From contig NZ_JAZHSH010000001.1 of the NCBI RefSeq assembly GCF_040100845.1, positions 2,712,501 to 2,776,500 of the forward strand: a stretch of DNA of 64,000 nt, read 5' to 3'. Origin of the DNA: Chengkuizengella sp. SCS-71B (GTDB lineage Bacteria; Bacillota; Bacilli; Paenibacillales; KCTC-33759). Shown here piece by piece: positions 40,930 to 52,708 of the stretch; positions within the stretch are counted from its first letter, which is position 1, and each line of letters opens with the position of its first letter. Both the position numbers and the translations under genes were made by a program. The notes below the pieces were generated by a model that worked only from the letters and a program-made list of their open reading frames with translations, did not search any database and had not been told where the DNA came from.

Positions 40930-42064
40930 TTTGCATGTCTCCTTTCTTCGCTGCTGCAACAATTTGCGCTTGGCGAGGCAACTCAGGTGTCTCTGCTTTC
41001 GTACGACGAATCATTTCGATAAAATCTTCAAATAAATAACTAGAATCAAATGGTCCAGGAGCCGCTTCAGGATGATACTGTACTGAAAAAGCAGGCACGT
41101 GTTTGTGTTTAAGACCTTCTACTGTTTTATCGTTATTGTTGATATGAGTGATTTCTAGTGGTGTGTTAGATATAGAATCTTCTTTCACTGTATAACCGTG
41201 ATTTTGTGATGTAATATAACAACGGTTAGAGGATAACTCCTTAACAGGATGGTTTCCACCACGATGTCCAAATTTCAACTTTTCTGTATCCGCACCACAA
41301 GCTAAAGCAAACAACTGATGACCTAGACAGATTCCAAAAATAGGGAATTGACCTAACAATTCGTGTATCATTGTCACAGCTTCAGGGACACTTTTAGGAT
41401 CACCAGGTCCATTGGATAATAAAATCCCATCTGGTTTTAATCTTCTGATTTGATCCGCTGTCGTATTATGAGGAACGACAATGACGTCACAATCACGTTT
41501 ATTTAATTCTCTTAAGATTCCACTTTTTGAGCCAAAATCTACAAGAACAATCCTTTCTTTGTTTCCTGGCGAACTAAAAATACTTTTTGTAGAAACTCGA
41601 GTTACTTGATCTGTTAATAAAGAAGTACCCTTTAGTTGCTCCATCAATTCCTCGATTGAATGATTTCCTGTTGAGATAACTCCTTTCATCGTACCGTAAT
41701 GTCTAATTTTACGTGTTAACATACGAGTATCGATCTCACTAATACCTGGGATATCATAATCTTTTAGTAAGCTATCTACTGTGTACTGTGCTCTCCAGTT
41801 ACTTGGTATATCTTCATGTTGACGAACAACAAACCCATGAATATAAGGGCGGACGGCTTCAAAATCATCACGTGAGATTCCATAATTTCCAATCAAAGGA
41901 TATGTCATTGTAATAATTTGACCGCAATAAGAAGGATCTGACAATACCTCCTGATAACCAGTAATTCCTGTATTAAAAACAACTTCACCTATAGCATTTT
42001 TTTCACTTCCAAATGATTTACCTTTAAAAAGAGTTCCGTCTTCTAATAATAAATTAGCTTGCAT
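40922..42064 (-). CDS. carA: Carbamoyl phosphate synthase small subunit
   Basis: 380 residues. The C-terminal class I glutamine amidotransferase has Cys in [15 protein letters not shown] and the His/Glu pair in [10 protein letters not shown]; the N-terminal [20 protein letters not shown] is the CarA-specific domain. Supplies ammonia from glutamine to CarB. ATG after GAAGGAGGG. Confidence 0.97.
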   Translation of the reverse strand: MQANLLLEDGTLFKGKSFGSEKNAIGEVVFNTGITGYQEVLSDPSYCGQIITMTYPLIGNYGISRDDFEAVRPYIHGFVVRQHEDIPSNWRAQYTVDSLLKDYDIPGISEIDTRMLTRKIRHYGTMKGVISTGNHSIEELMEQLKGTSLLTDQVTRVSTKSIFSSPGNKERIVLVDFGSKSGILRELNKRDCDVIVVPHNTTADQIRRLKPDGILLSNGPGDPKSVPEAVTMIHELLGQFPIFGICLGHQLFALACGADTEKLKFGHRGGNHPVKELSSNRCYITSQNHGYTVKEDSISNTPLEITHINNNDKTVEGLKHKHVPAFSVQYHPEAAPGPFDSSYLFEDFIEMIRRTKAETPELPRQAQIVAAAKKGDMQNA

Positions 42065-42102
42065 AATGCCCTCCTTCTGTAATGTTGTGACATACCTTTA
42101 AA

Positions 42103-43392
42103 TTAATCTGACCAAACCACTTTTCCAGCTACAAGTGTTTTGACTGGCCATCCTTGCAACTTCCACCCTGTAAAAGGAGTATTTCTACCTTTAGATAAAA
42201 ATGTATTTGGATCAACCTCTTTGGTACTTTCTAAGTCAATAATGGTTAAATCAGCATCTGCTCCAATTGAAACTTTTCCTGAATCCAAGTTAAATACCTT
42301 AGCTGGTTTCTCTGTCATCCTTTGAATTAAAAAGTCTAAAGTCCATATACCTGTTTGCACAAATTTTGTATACAACAATGGAAATGCTGTTTCTAACCCA
42401 ACAATTCCAAAAGGTGCTCTTTGAAGTTCTTGTGCTTTTTCCTCTTCACTATGTGGAGCGTGATCCGTAACAATCATGTCAATGGTTCCATCCTCTATAG
42501 CTTCGATCATGGCTTCAACATCTCTAGGTGTGCGAAGAGGGGGATTCATTTTCCAATTTGCATCTAAAGCTGGTATATCTTCATCTGATAAAAGCAAGTG
42601 ATGCGGGCATACTTCTGCTGTTACTTTAATCCCAATTTGTTTTGCTTGTCTAATTAAACGAACAGATTGTTCAGTACTTACATGGCATACGTGATAATGA
42701 ACATCTGTAGCTTCAGCTAATAAAACATCTCGTCCAACATGAATCGCTTCGGATTCGTTTGGTATTCCCTTCAGCCCATGTTTCTTAGCAAAGGCACCAT
42801 CAGTTACAGCACCACCAACTACTAAAGTATTATCTTCACAGTGAGCAATCACTGGCATATTCATAGCAGCTGCTTTACTCATTGCATCCTTCATCATTTG
42901 TGCACTTTGCACACCTACACCATCATCTGTAAAACCTATGGCTCCTTTATTTTTTAGAGCTTCAAAATCAGTTAAGTCTCTCCCTAATTCATTCTCTGTA
43001 ATTGCAGCGTATGGAAGTACACGCACAATACCTTCCTTCTCGGCTTTATCTAAAACAAGCTGTAAAGTTTCAACATCATCTACGATTGGTCTAGTATTAG
43101 GCATACACGCAACTGTAGTAAATCCACCTTTTGCGGCAGACCTTGTACCTGTAGCAATCGTTTCTTTATATTCAAATCCAGGCTCACGAAAATGGACATG
43201 CATATCGATAAAGCCTGCTGACACTAATTTACCCTCAGCATCAATCACTTCATGTCCATCAACCTGTGTCTCTTCTTCACTTTGCATAATTTTATTTATT
43301 TTTCCTTGTTCAATATAAATATGTTTTGTTTCCAACTCATTGTTTTCTGTATTTAACAACTTTCCATTTAATATCCACGTTCCCAATTTCAA
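42103..43392 (-). CDS. pyrC: Dihydroorotase
   Basis: 429 residues, class I dihydroorotase. Metal motif DMHVHFREPGFEYKETI, later histidines in VIAHCED, YHVCHVST and catalytic Asp in VTDHAPHSEEEK. Cyclises carbamoyl-aspartate to dihydroorotate. A TTG or ATG start at 43392 directly precedes KLGTWILNG. Confidence 0.96.
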   Translation of the reverse strand: MKLGTWILNGKLLNTENNELETKHIYIEQGKINKIMQSEEETQVDGHEVIDAEGKLVSAGFIDMHVHFREPGFEYKETIATGTRSAAKGGFTTVACMPNTRPIVDDVETLQLVLDKAEKEGIVRVLPYAAITENELGRDLTDFEALKNKGAIGFTDDGVGVQSAQMMKDAMSKAAAMNMPVIAHCEDNTLVVGGAVTDGAFAKKHGLKGIPNESEAIHVGRDVLLAEATDVHYHVCHVSTEQSVRLIRQAKQIGIKVTAEVCPHHLLLSDEDIPALDANWKMNPPLRTPRDVEAMIEAIEDGTIDMIVTDHAPHSEEEKAQELQRAPFGIVGLETAFPLLYTKFVQTGIWTLDFLIQRMTEKPAKVFNLDSGKVSIGADADLTIIDLESTKEVDPNTFLSKGRNTPFTGWKLQGWPVKTLVAGKVVWSD

Positions 43393-43417
43393 AACCTCCT
43401 AATAAATTTCCTACTAT

Positions 43418-44326
43418 TTATGTTAATGCTCTCTCAATTACTGCCATTCGAATGGGTACTCCATTACTTATTTGCGGGAAAATTTTTGATCTAGGGTGTT
43501 CTATTAGAGAATCATCGATTTCCACATTTCGATTTACAGGTGCAGGATGCATAATAATAACATGATCCTTTAAGTTCCTTTCTCTCTCCTCTGTTAATCC
43601 AAATAACTCTCTGTATTGTTCAGCTGATTTAATCATACCTTGTTCATGTCTCTCTAATTGCACTCGCAGCATCATAATGACGTCTGCCTTTAATGCTTCT
43701 TCTATGGAAACATATGGGGTGAATTCTGCTAGTTCTGGGGCTTGCATGTTTGGCGGTGCACAAAAGCTTACTTTTGCACCCATAGCTAGTAACCCCCATA
43801 GATTGGAACGAGCCACACGGCTATGTAATATGTCACCTATAATAGATACATGAAGACCTTCAATATGACCAAAATGTTTTTTCATAGTATAAATATCTAA
43901 TAATGCTTGTGTTGGATGCTCATTATTTCCATCCCCTGCATTAATGAGAGGAATTTTAATTTTTGGTGCTAACTCTTGTAAAACTCCTATCGGTTTAATA
44001 CGAATAACACCCGCATCTATCCCCATTGACTCTAATGTTTTTACAGTATCGTAAATGGATTCACCTTTTTGCACACTTGAAACTGCTGCTGAGAAGTTTA
44101 ATACTTCAGTGCTTAGTCGTTTTTCTGCCATTTCAAAGGAAAAACGAGTTCGTGTACTATTTTCAAAAAACATATTTGCAACAAAATGCCCTGACAAATA
44201 ATTTGTTACTTTTGTAGGATAGTTTTCCCAATAAGTTGCACGATTTAATATACCTAAAATTTCCGTTTTACTTAATCCTTTTAATCCTAATAAATGTTTA
44301 TCTGATCCAACCTTCAATTGAGACAT
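43418..44326 (-). CDS. pyrB: Aspartate carbamoyltransferase
   Basis: 302 residues. Carbamoyl phosphate motif ENSTRTRFSFEMAEKRL, HPTQALLDIYT and MLRVQLERHEQGM (aspartate side). No regulatory chain pyrI is present, as usual in Bacillales. Starts 6 bases after pyrR. Confidence 0.97.
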   Translation of the reverse strand: MSQLKVGSDKHLLGLKGLSKTEILGILNRATYWENYPTKVTNYLSGHFVANMFFENSTRTRFSFEMAEKRLSTEVLNFSAAVSSVQKGESIYDTVKTLESMGIDAGVIRIKPIGVLQELAPKIKIPLINAGDGNNEHPTQALLDIYTMKKHFGHIEGLHVSIIGDILHSRVARSNLWGLLAMGAKVSFCAPPNMQAPELAEFTPYVSIEEALKADVIMMLRVQLERHEQGMIKSAEQYRELFGLTEERERNLKDHVIIMHPAPVNRNVEIDDSLIEHPRSKIFPQISNGVPIRMAVIERALT

Positions 44327-44332
44327 GAATAT

Positions 44333-44896
<564 letters not shown>

Positions 44897-44933
44897 CTAA
44901 AATCTAAAAAGTGAGGTAATTATGAAAGAATAT

Positions 44934-44999
44934 AACAAAAACTCCTATCGGAGTCTCTCGAAGAGGTATCCGAATACTTCTATAGAGGTAGTTTTTGTT
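44934..44999 (-). promoter_or_regulatory. Candidate pyr leader attenuator
   Basis: On the minus strand AACAAAAACTACCTCTATAG can pair with the later GATAGGAGTTTTTGTT. Alternatively ACTCC-GATA-GGAGT followed by TTTT forms a short terminator, and CCTCTTCGAGAG a separate hairpin. Mutually exclusive pairings 60-130 bases before pyrR fit PyrR-type attenuation, but I could not match the full PyrR-binding consensus. Confidence 0.5.
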
Positions 45000-45038
45000 G
45001 AAACTTAGAATTTGAAATTTTATAAATTCTTAAATTAT
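44986..45038 (+). repeat. 53-bp direct repeat, copy 5' of pyr operon
   Basis: Counterpart of 36088-36140, in the same orientation. Its end forms one arm of the candidate pyr leader structure. Confidence 0.75.
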
Positions 45039-45045
45039 CAAAAAA

Positions 45046-45074
45046 ATCCTTACCCATTGGGGCAAGGATTTAAG
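45046..45074 (-). terminator. Terminator of dapL
   Basis: AAATCCTTGCCCC and GGGTAAGGATTTTTTT on the minus strand, about 180 bases past the dapL stop. Confidence 0.75.
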
Positions 45075-45250
45075 TATACAGATAAATCAAATAAGTATTC
45101 AGTATTTGCATAAAAATAAATGATTACTCATTGCTTTTCGTATAATTCGTTCACCTTGCCAGCCTCACGGGACTGTTTTTAAAGGTTCTCATCAATATTC
45201 ATTTTTAAAATTATGACATTATTCGATTATAAAGTCAATAGATTAATCAT

Positions 45251-46498
45251 TTAAAATATAAATTCAACATCAGATAATCGACGCTTAATTTCATCAATAA
45301 TTTCAATTTCTTTTTCAATTCCAGGAGCATTGAATGTAACAGAAAATCTGACAAAACGTCCTGCATCATCCCATGGTACTGTAGAAATTAGTTTTTCACG
45401 AATTAAATATTGTGAGAAATCCTCTCCTGTTTCGAAAGTTTGTCCACCTTTAATCGATTTAGGTGCTTCTACATACATAAAAAATGAACCTTTTGGTTTT
45501 TCTGCTTTAAATCCAACTTCATTCAAAGCTTTTGCTAACATATCATGACGTCTTGAATATTTTTCAGCAATTTTTTCAGTAATTTCTGGATGCTCTAAAC
45601 CATAAGCAGCCGCTTTTTGAATTGCAATAAATTGACCAGAATCATTATTATCTTTAATATCTTTAAATGCTTTTACGACTAAGGCATTACCAGCAATAAA
45701 CCCAATTCTCCAACCTGTCATATTATAAGATTTAGATAAGGAGTGGAATTCTATACCTACGTCTTTTGCACCTGGCACCGAGAGGAAACTAAAAGGTTTA
45801 ACTCCATCATAAGTTAGTGCAGCATAAGGAGCATCATGTACGATGATGATATCGTATTTTTTAGCAAAGGCTATCACTTTTTCAAAGAATTCAACAGTTG
45901 CACCTGCACCAGTTGGATTATTAGGATAATTTAAATAAAAAAGTTTAGCTCTAGAACAAATTTCTTCTGGAATTGAATCTAAGTTAGGTAAAAAATCATT
46001 TTCTTTTAATAGTGGTACATTATAAACTTCCCCACCAAGGTATTTTGTATGTGTTCCTAATACAGGATAACCGGGAACAGTCATAATGGTAACATCACCA
46101 GGATTGATAAATGCACTAGGCAACATAGCCAAACCCGGTTTTGAACCAATCGAATGATTAATTTCTTCCTCAGCATCAATTCCATCTACACCAAAAACAT
46201 TTTTCAAATAATTTGCTGCGGCTGTTTTGAATTCATGAATCCCGTTATCCGCATAACCTCTATTCTCAGGTTTAGCTGCTTCTTCAGCAAGTTTAGCCAC
46301 AATGCCAGCATCTGCCATTTCATCAGGCTCTCCAACACCCATATCGATTAATTCTACATTTGGATGTTCAGCTTTTGCAGCTGCCTTTGCACGTTTAATT
46401 TTTTCGAATTTATAAATTTCCGTATCTTTCCCATAGTTTTTTCCACCAATTCTTTCAGCGAAAAGATTCTGAATATAATTTTCCTGTGTCACTTTCAT
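45251..46498 (-). CDS. dapL: LL-diaminopimelate aminotransferase
   Basis: 415 residues, class I aminotransferase. PLP lysine in EFHSLSKSYNMTGWRIGFIA, PNNPTGAGA and HDAPYAALTYDG (PLP ring contacts), and DMGVGEPDEMAD near the start characterise DapL. It makes LL-diaminopimelate directly from tetrahydrodipicolinate, bypassing the acyl intermediates, for peptidoglycan and lysine. Single gene with its own terminator; inserted between rluD-type and pyr genes, unlike B. subtilis. Confidence 0.9.
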   Translation of the reverse strand: MKVTQENYIQNLFAERIGGKNYGKDTEIYKFEKIKRAKAAAKAEHPNVELIDMGVGEPDEMADAGIVAKLAEEAAKPENRGYADNGIHEFKTAAANYLKNVFGVDGIDAEEEINHSIGSKPGLAMLPSAFINPGDVTIMTVPGYPVLGTHTKYLGGEVYNVPLLKENDFLPNLDSIPEEICSRAKLFYLNYPNNPTGAGATVEFFEKVIAFAKKYDIIIVHDAPYAALTYDGVKPFSFLSVPGAKDVGIEFHSLSKSYNMTGWRIGFIAGNALVVKAFKDIKDNNDSGQFIAIQKAAAYGLEHPEITEKIAEKYSRRHDMLAKALNEVGFKAEKPKGSFFMYVEAPKSIKGGQTFETGEDFSQYLIREKLISTVPWDDAGRFVRFSVTFNAPGIEKEIEIIDEIKRRLSDVEFIF

Positions 46499-46603
46499 AC
46501 AACTCCTTTATTCTAATCTACAACAATTTATCATGATGAATAAAATAAGAAAATAGATTTTTATACATTCTTTTTGTACTCTGAAACGAATAAAACTTAA
46601 AAT

Positions 46604-47536
46604 TTATTGACTTCTTATTTTGTCAATCACATGATTTATATCCTCAGGTATGGGAGCTTTGAACATTAAGTTTTCCCCTGTGATAGGATGGACAAAGCCT
46701 AACTCTGCAGCATGTAAAGCTTGTCCCTCCATTGATATTCCTTTATTTCGTCCGTATGTAGGATCTCCCACAAGATGATGACCGATAAATTTCATATGTA
46801 CTCTGATTTGATGAGTACGACCTGTTTCTAATCTTAACTCCAATAAAGCATAATTTTTGAATTGTTCCAAAACAACAAAATGTGTAACTGCTTTTTTACT
46901 GTTTTTATTTGTTACCATATAACTTTTACGATCGTTAGGATTTCTGCCAATCGGTGCATCTATCGTTCCTTGTAAATGAGATAACTTCCCATGTACAACT
47001 GCAATATATTTTCGATGAACAGTATGATTTTTCAATTGTTCAGATAAACCTTTATGACTTGCATCGTCCTTTGCAGAAACTAATAAACCTGATGTATTTT
47101 TATCAATACGATGCACAATTCCTGGTCTCAATATCCCATTAATGCCTGATAAGTCCTTACAATGGGCTAACAGTGCATTCACTAAAGTTCCTGAATAATT
47201 TCCAGGTGCAGGATGTACGACCATACCTCTAGGTTTATTAACTACAATTAGATGTTTATCTTCATACACAACATTCAATGGAATAGATTCCGCAGTAATT
47301 TCCAACTCAGTTGGAGCTGGAGCTAGTAATTTAATTTCATCCTCATCTTGTATTTTATAGTTTGCTTTAATGGATGAATTGTTAACTGAAACGTGCCCTT
47401 CTTTGATCCATTGCTGTATTTGTGTTCGGGATATACCATCAAACTGATCTGTCAAAAATTTATCAATTCTTATTCCATCTAGATCAGGAGTTCCTTTCCA
47501 AATTAATTCATTTTCATAGATGTCATCATATAACAT
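46604..47536 (-). CDS. rluD: Pseudouridine synthase, RluD/YlyB type
   Basis: 310 residues. N-terminal S4 RNA-binding domain (IDKFLTDQFDGISRTQIQQW), catalytic Asp in IVHRIDKNTSGLLVSAK, and the ETGRTHQIRVHMKFIGHHLV motif. It isomerises uridines in 23S rRNA helix 69 in the family; the exact site is inferred. Follows lspA by 5 bases. Confidence 0.92.
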   Translation of the reverse strand: MLYDDIYENELIWKGTPDLDGIRIDKFLTDQFDGISRTQIQQWIKEGHVSVNNSSIKANYKIQDEDEIKLLAPAPTELEITAESIPLNVVYEDKHLIVVNKPRGMVVHPAPGNYSGTLVNALLAHCKDLSGINGILRPGIVHRIDKNTSGLLVSAKDDASHKGLSEQLKNHTVHRKYIAVVHGKLSHLQGTIDAPIGRNPNDRKSYMVTNKNSKKAVTHFVVLEQFKNYALLELRLETGRTHQIRVHMKFIGHHLVGDPTYGRNKGISMEGQALHAAELGFVHPITGENLMFKAPIPEDINHVIDKIRSQ

Positions 47537-47541
47537 GAAGA

Positions 47542-48048
47542 TTAAACCTCACCTTTCTTTACACTGAAAAAGGTAATCACTGCTGCTAAAATTGCGCCAA
47601 CAACAATTGCTGAATCTGCAATGTTAAAAATGGCAAAGGGATAGTCTACTTCAAAACCAAATAAAGAAAATCTAAAGTTAAAACTTAAAAAGTCAACGAC
47701 TTCACCCATTCTTACCCTATCAATAAAATTCCCAATTGCTCCACCTAATATTAAACTAAGTGCAACACATAATGAGGGGCTATTTTCCTTTTTTGACTGT
47801 TCCAAAAACCAAATAACCATTGCTACAATAATAATTGTAATAATGATGAAAAACCATTGTTTATTCTGCAATATACCAAAGGCCGCTCCTTTATTACGAT
47901 GAGAAGTGATTTGAAAAAATTCTCCTATAACAGATATACGATCCCCTATTTCCAAATGCTTGATGATCATCCATTTAGAAACCTGATCTAATATGATCAT
48001 AATAAAGGCTATCAAATAATACCTCAAATAACATATCCTCCTAATCAA
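47542..48048 (-). CDS. lspA: Lipoprotein signal peptidase II
   Basis: 168 residues with four membrane segments. Catalytic aspartates in GAIGNFIDRVRMGEVVDF and FAIFNIADSAIVVG; N-terminal DQVSKWMI motif. Cleaves lipoprotein signal peptides after diacylglyceryl modification. Confidence 0.94.
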   Translation of the reverse strand: MIRRICYLRYYLIAFIMIILDQVSKWMIIKHLEIGDRISVIGEFFQITSHRNKGAAFGILQNKQWFFIIITIIIVAMVIWFLEQSKKENSPSLCVALSLILGGAIGNFIDRVRMGEVVDFLSFNFRFSLFGFEVDYPFAIFNIADSAIVVGAILAAVITFFSVKKGEV

Positions 48049-48246
48049 GATAATACAACCTTACATTCGATTATTGTAGCATAGCATAGAACCTTACGTC
48101 TACGAAGTGCATGATGAATTCCCATCAATACATGGAATTACCTCTTTAAATTCTTAAACCTTTGAGAAGAATAAAGTCAGCAGCATATAAGAGAAGAGGA
48201 TTTTTTGAACAACCTCTATAAGAAACTCATAAGAGGAGTTGTAGAA

Positions 48247-48960
48247 ATGTCTGGCCTAAATGAAAATCAATTAAATTTGTTACATCAACAGCTTCTTCAA
48301 GAAAAAAACAATCTCCAAGAACAACTTAAGCATAACGATCACTTTGGTCTGTCCCAACCTCAAAAGGATAGCATTGGTGAATTATCAAGTTATGATAACC
48401 ATCCGGCTGATTTAGCCACTGAGACTTATGAACGAGGAAAAGACATCGCTTTAAATGAAAATGTAGAATACCATTTAGAAGATGTTGTTAGAGCATTAAA
48501 AAATATTGAAAATGAACAGTATGGGATTTGTATTACCTGTGGAAAAAATATTCCCTTCGAGAGATTGCAGGCGGTTCCTACTACACAATATTGTAAAGAG
48601 CATTCTGAAGGAAAACATTATTCCAACGATAGACCTATTGAAGAAACCTTTTTAAACCCTCCATTTGGAAGAACTAGTTTAGATGAACATGATGAACAAA
48701 ATCAATTTGATGGGGAAGATGCTTGGCAAATTGTAGAAAGTTGGGGAACATCAGATAGTCCAGCAATGGCAGAGGAACGAGAAATCCATGATTTTAACCA
48801 TATGTATATTGAGTCGGATGAAAATGATGGGTATGTGGAACCCATTGAAAGCTTCTTAGCAACTAATTTATATGGTAATCATACATCTGTCATTCGAAAT
48901 GTGGAATATCAAAAATATATGGCAAATGGTGAAGGAGATCATGAATTAGAAATGAATTAA
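48247..48960 (+). CDS. TraR/DksA C4 zinc-finger protein, YteA type
   Basis: 237 residues. I chose ATG 48247 after AGAGGAGTTGTAGAA. An N-terminal coiled coil (LNLLHQQLLQEKNNLQEQLK) is followed by YGICITCGKNIPFERLQAVP and CKEH, a C-x2-C...C-type zinc finger in which the fourth ligand appears to be His. The acidic C-terminal half is typical of YteA-like proteins. Function unclear. Confidence 0.82.
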   Translation: MSGLNENQLNLLHQQLLQEKNNLQEQLKHNDHFGLSQPQKDSIGELSSYDNHPADLATETYERGKDIALNENVEYHLEDVVRALKNIENEQYGICITCGKNIPFERLQAVPTTQYCKEHSEGKHYSNDRPIEETFLNPPFGRTSLDEHDEQNQFDGEDAWQIVESWGTSDSPAMAEEREIHDFNHMYIESDENDGYVEPIESFLATNLYGNHTSVIRNVEYQKYMANGEGDHELEMN

Positions 48961-48969
48961 AATGATAAA

Positions 48970-49000
48970 AACGAGCCAACATTTCGGCTCGTTTTTGTTA
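48970..49000. terminator. Terminator between yteA-like gene and ileS
   Basis: AAACGAGCC and GGCTCGTTT arms followed by TT; convergent genes. Confidence 0.85.
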
Positions 49001-49016
49001 AATTTTATTTTTAAAT

Positions 49017-51749
49017 TTATCCTATAATTGATGCACACCTTTTACATAGAGTTGGATGAGCTGATTCCTCACCTACATCTGTAGTAACCATCCAACAACG
49101 CTCACATTTATCTCCCTCAGCCACTGAAACCTTCACTTGGATAATTTCTTCAATTTCACTCGGTTCTTGAATAGATACAGCCGAAACGATAAATAATTCG
49201 TTTAAATTAGGAAATTGCTTGAGAAGTTCTGCAGTAGTTGAATTTGGATATAAATCCAATGCAGCAGCTAAAGAATTACCAATAATTTTATCTTTCCGAG
49301 CTTCTTCTAATTTTTTAAATACTTCCTCACGAATTTCCATAAATTGATTCCACTTATGTTCAAGTTTTTCATCAAACACATCTGTATTAACGACTGGAAA
49401 GTCTGCTAATTGTACACTTTCCAACTGAACGTCTGGAATGAACTTCCACACTTCATCTGCTGTATGAGGTAAGATTGGTGCAATTAATTTTGCTATCACA
49501 ACTAAGGTCTCATACAATACGGTTTGCACTGCTTTTCGTTTTGGATCATTTAAATCATTGACATACAAAGTATCTTTTACGATATCTAAATAAAAAGCAC
49601 TCATTTCAACTGAACAAAAATGATGTACAGATTGATATACAATGTTAAGATCGTATTTATCATATGCACCAGTAACTTTTTCCAACATTTTATTTAAACG
49701 AATAAGGGCAAACTGATCTAATTCACTCAATTGATCAAAAGAGACTTGATCTGTTGCCGGATTAAAGCCTGTTAAATTTCCTAAGAAAAATCTCAACGTA
49801 TTTCTAATTTTTCTATAGACTTCAGATGTTTGTTTTAAAATATTGTCTGAAATTCTTTGATCAGCTTGGTAATCTACTGAAGATACCCATAGACGTAGGA
49901 TTTCAGCTCCTAATTGATTACTTACTTTGATCGGATCAACAGTATTCCCTAATGATTTAGACATTTTACGTCCATCACCATCTAAAGTGAAACCATGGCT
50001 AAGCACTTCTTTATATGGTGCAACACCATTAACGGCCACGCTTGTAATTAAAGATGAATTAAACCATCCACGATATTGGTCAGATCCTTCTAAATATAAA
50101 TCTGCTGGGTATCTTAGGTCTTCTCTAGCTTCTAATACAGATTGATGGCTAGATCCTGAATCAAACCAAACATCCATAATATCAGTCTCTTTTTTAAACT
50201 CATGATGACCACATGAAGGACATGTTGTGCCTTCAATCATTAATTCATTTTCATCCTTGATGAACCAAGCATTAGAACCTTCTTTAGCAAACACATCTGC
50301 AACGAAATTAATCGTTTGATCATTTAATAACTCATGATTACAACTTTTACAATAGAAAATAGGGATAGGTACTCCCCATGTTCTTTGTCGTGAAATACAC
50401 CAATCTCCACGATCTCGGATCATATTGTGAAGGCGGGTCTCCCCCCATTCTGGCGTCCACTTTACATTTTTAATTTCTTCAAGCATCACGTCTCTAAACT
50501 TATCGATAGAAGCAAACCACTGCTCTGTTGCTCGATAAATAACTGGTTTTTTTGTTCTCCAATCGTGAGGATATTGATGCTGCATAAATTCCAATTTTAA
50601 TAAATGACCAGAAGCTTCTAGCTTTTCTGTAATGATTTTATTTGCTTTATCATAAAATAATCCTTCAAATCCTGGAGCTTCTTTTGTAAATTTCCCTTGA
50701 TCATCAACTGGGCAAAGGACATCTAGTCCATACTTTGCTCCGATCTCAAAGTCGTCTTCACCATGCCCGGGGGCAGTATGAACGCAACCTGTACCTGCTT
50801 CTAAAGTAACATGCTCACCAAGCATGACTAAAGATTCACGGTCGTAGAAAGGATGTAAACATGTGATATTTTCAAGTTCATTCCCTTTAAATTGATCAAT
50901 TATACTCAAAGAGTCCCAGTTCAGTTCGTTCTTTAATGACTCTAATAAACCTTCAGCAACAACATATTTTTTCCCTTTAACATCAACCATTACATAATCA
51001 AATTCAGGATGCAATGAAATTCCTAGGTTTGCTGGCAATGTCCAAGGCGTCGTTGTCCAAATTACTATAGACGCATCCTCTGGTAAAATTCCTTTCCCAT
51101 CCTTTACTTGAAATGCTACATAAATGGAAGGCGACTTCTTGTCGTGATATTCAATTTCTGCCTCAGCTAAAGCACTTTCAGAAGAAGGAGACCAATAAAC
51201 ACATTTTAAACCTTTATAGATATAACCTTTCTTCACCATTTCCCCAAATACACGAATTTGCTCAGCTTCATATTCAGGTTGTAATGTGAGGTAAGGATGA
51301 TCCCAATCTCCTCTTATACCTAATCTCTTGAATTGATCTTTTTGTTTTCCCACCCAATTCAAAGCATAATCTTTACAATAATCTCTAAACTCGGAAATGC
51401 TTAATTTTTTACGATCCACTTTTCCTTTTTTAGCTATCGCTGCTTCAATCGGTAATCCATGTGTATCCCAACCAGGAACATACGGAGCATTAAAACCTTG
51501 CATCGTTTTGTATCGAACAATAATATCTTTTAAAACTTTATTTAAAGCATGGCCAATATGTGTATCACCATTTGCATAAGGTGGACCATCATGTAATATA
51601 AATACTGGTTTACCTTCTTGATTTTTCTGCACTTTCTCGTAAATATTAATTTCTTCCCACCATTTTTGAATATTGGGTTCTGCCTTTGGAAGGTTACCAC
51701 GCATCGGAAAATCTGTTTGCGGTAAGTTTAATGTTTTTCCATAATCCAT
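49017..51749 (-). CDS. ileS: Isoleucyl-tRNA synthetase
   Basis: 910 residues, class I. HIGH motif in [21 protein letters not shown] in [13 protein letters not shown], editing-domain [16 protein letters not shown], and C-terminal zinc finger CERCW...CKRC. This is the bacterial IleS1 form. Controlled by a T-box leader at 51784-52066. Confidence 0.97.
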   Translation of the reverse strand: MDYGKTLNLPQTDFPMRGNLPKAEPNIQKWWEEINIYEKVQKNQEGKPVFILHDGPPYANGDTHIGHALNKVLKDIIVRYKTMQGFNAPYVPGWDTHGLPIEAAIAKKGKVDRKKLSISEFRDYCKDYALNWVGKQKDQFKRLGIRGDWDHPYLTLQPEYEAEQIRVFGEMVKKGYIYKGLKCVYWSPSSESALAEAEIEYHDKKSPSIYVAFQVKDGKGILPEDASIVIWTTTPWTLPANLGISLHPEFDYVMVDVKGKKYVVAEGLLESLKNELNWDSLSIIDQFKGNELENITCLHPFYDRESLVMLGEHVTLEAGTGCVHTAPGHGEDDFEIGAKYGLDVLCPVDDQGKFTKEAPGFEGLFYDKANKIITEKLEASGHLLKLEFMQHQYPHDWRTKKPVIYRATEQWFASIDKFRDVMLEEIKNVKWTPEWGETRLHNMIRDRGDWCISRQRTWGVPIPIFYCKSCNHELLNDQTINFVADVFAKEGSNAWFIKDENELMIEGTTCPSCGHHEFKKETDIMDVWFDSGSSHQSVLEAREDLRYPADLYLEGSDQYRGWFNSSLITSVAVNGVAPYKEVLSHGFTLDGDGRKMSKSLGNTVDPIKVSNQLGAEILRLWVSSVDYQADQRISDNILKQTSEVYRKIRNTLRFFLGNLTGFNPATDQVSFDQLSELDQFALIRLNKMLEKVTGAYDKYDLNIVYQSVHHFCSVEMSAFYLDIVKDTLYVNDLNDPKRKAVQTVLYETLVVIAKLIAPILPHTADEVWKFIPDVQLESVQLADFPVVNTDVFDEKLEHKWNQFMEIREEVFKKLEEARKDKIIGNSLAAALDLYPNSTTAELLKQFPNLNELFIVSAVSIQEPSEIEEIIQVKVSVAEGDKCERCWMVTTDVGEESAHPTLCKRCASIIG

Positions 51750-51783
51750 CTTCTACACCTCACTAAAATATATAGTACATTAA

Positions 51784-52066
51784 CAAATAAAAAAACTTCT
51801 CATCCCAAAAGGGACGAGAAGTATGCTCGCGGTACCACCCTAATAATAATACATATAAAAAATTTCATATTATCACTTTCATGATCTTTAACGGAATCAT
51901 CCGATATACTCTACTATAACAGTCTATATTTCCGATGTTTTTTCAAGTATATACTCATGGGTGATATTCAATCGTAAACAGATATTAGGCTTTCACCATC
52001 CCTAATTCGCTGAATCTGTATATTCGATTTACTGTTCCCAATCAACGTTTTATAAAATGATTATAA
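51784..52066 (-). ncRNA. ileS T-box riboswitch
   Basis: The T-box sequence AGGGTGGTACCGCG (about 51829-51842) is followed by the terminator ACTTCTCGTCCC-TTTT-GGGATGAGAAGT with a T-run. Upstream, AGGGATGGTGAAAGCC belongs to stem I, and GAATATCACCC contains the AUC specifier for isoleucine. Uncharged tRNA-Ile is expected to stabilise the antiterminator and allow ileS transcription. Confidence 0.93.
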
Positions 52067-52072
52067 TACAGC

Positions 52073-52101
52073 AGTATATCTAAATTTTTAATTAGAGTCA
52101 A
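52073..52101 (-). promoter_or_regulatory. Sigma-A promoter of the ileS T-box transcript
   Basis: TTGACT (52096-52101) and TATACT (52073-52078) on the minus strand with 17 bases between. Confidence 0.8.
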
Positions 52102-52109
52102 TGCAAAAG

Positions 52110-52631
52110 CTATTCAACTTTTGAAATTTTCTCATCTGATAAATAATCTATAGTATGGTTTGAGTCCTTCTCTAGAGAATCCCATTCCCAACTCTGATCA
52201 TTTAACATTTCTAATTGTGCTTCTAATAAAGAGCGGAATCTTGTACGATAAATAGACGCTTGTTTTTTTAATTCCTCATTATCAAGTGCGATTTTTCTTG
52301 ATTTAGCTAATGATTCATTTATGATACGATCCGCATTTTTCTCTGACTCTCTTATAATGAGTTCAGCTTCTTTTTTAGAATTTGATTTTAATTCATCTGC
52401 AGTATTTTGGGCGACGATAATCGTTTGACTTAATGTATCTTCAATATTAGAAAAGTGTTCTAATTTTTCTTTAATTGCCCCTACTTCTTCTTTCAGATCT
52501 TTATTTTCACGAATAAGTGCTTCATAATCTTTGATGATCTGTTGCAGAAACTCATTTACTTCGTCTTCATCATATCCGCGAAATGTTTTAGAAAATTCTC
52601 TGTTATGTATATCTAATGGTGTTAGTGACAT
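52110..52631 (-). CDS. divIVA: Cell-division / polarity protein DivIVA
   Basis: 173 residues from MSLTPLDIHNREFSKTFRGY (ATG after GGAGGTG). The N-terminal membrane-curvature-sensing domain DEDEVNEFL-type (YDEDEVNEFLQQIIKDYEAL) is followed by a long coiled coil and an acidic tail. Recruits Min proteins and chromosome-anchoring partners to septa and poles. Confidence 0.94.
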   Translation of the reverse strand: MSLTPLDIHNREFSKTFRGYDEDEVNEFLQQIIKDYEALIRENKDLKEEVGAIKEKLEHFSNIEDTLSQTIIVAQNTADELKSNSKKEAELIIRESEKNADRIINESLAKSRKIALDNEELKKQASIYRTRFRSLLEAQLEMLNDQSWEWDSLEKDSNHTIDYLSDEKISKVE

Positions 52632-52708
52632 TTCTGCACCTCCTTGAAACATAATAAATTTTATAAGTGTTAACATTCGACGATAAATGTTAAATTCCTG
52701 CAAATTTT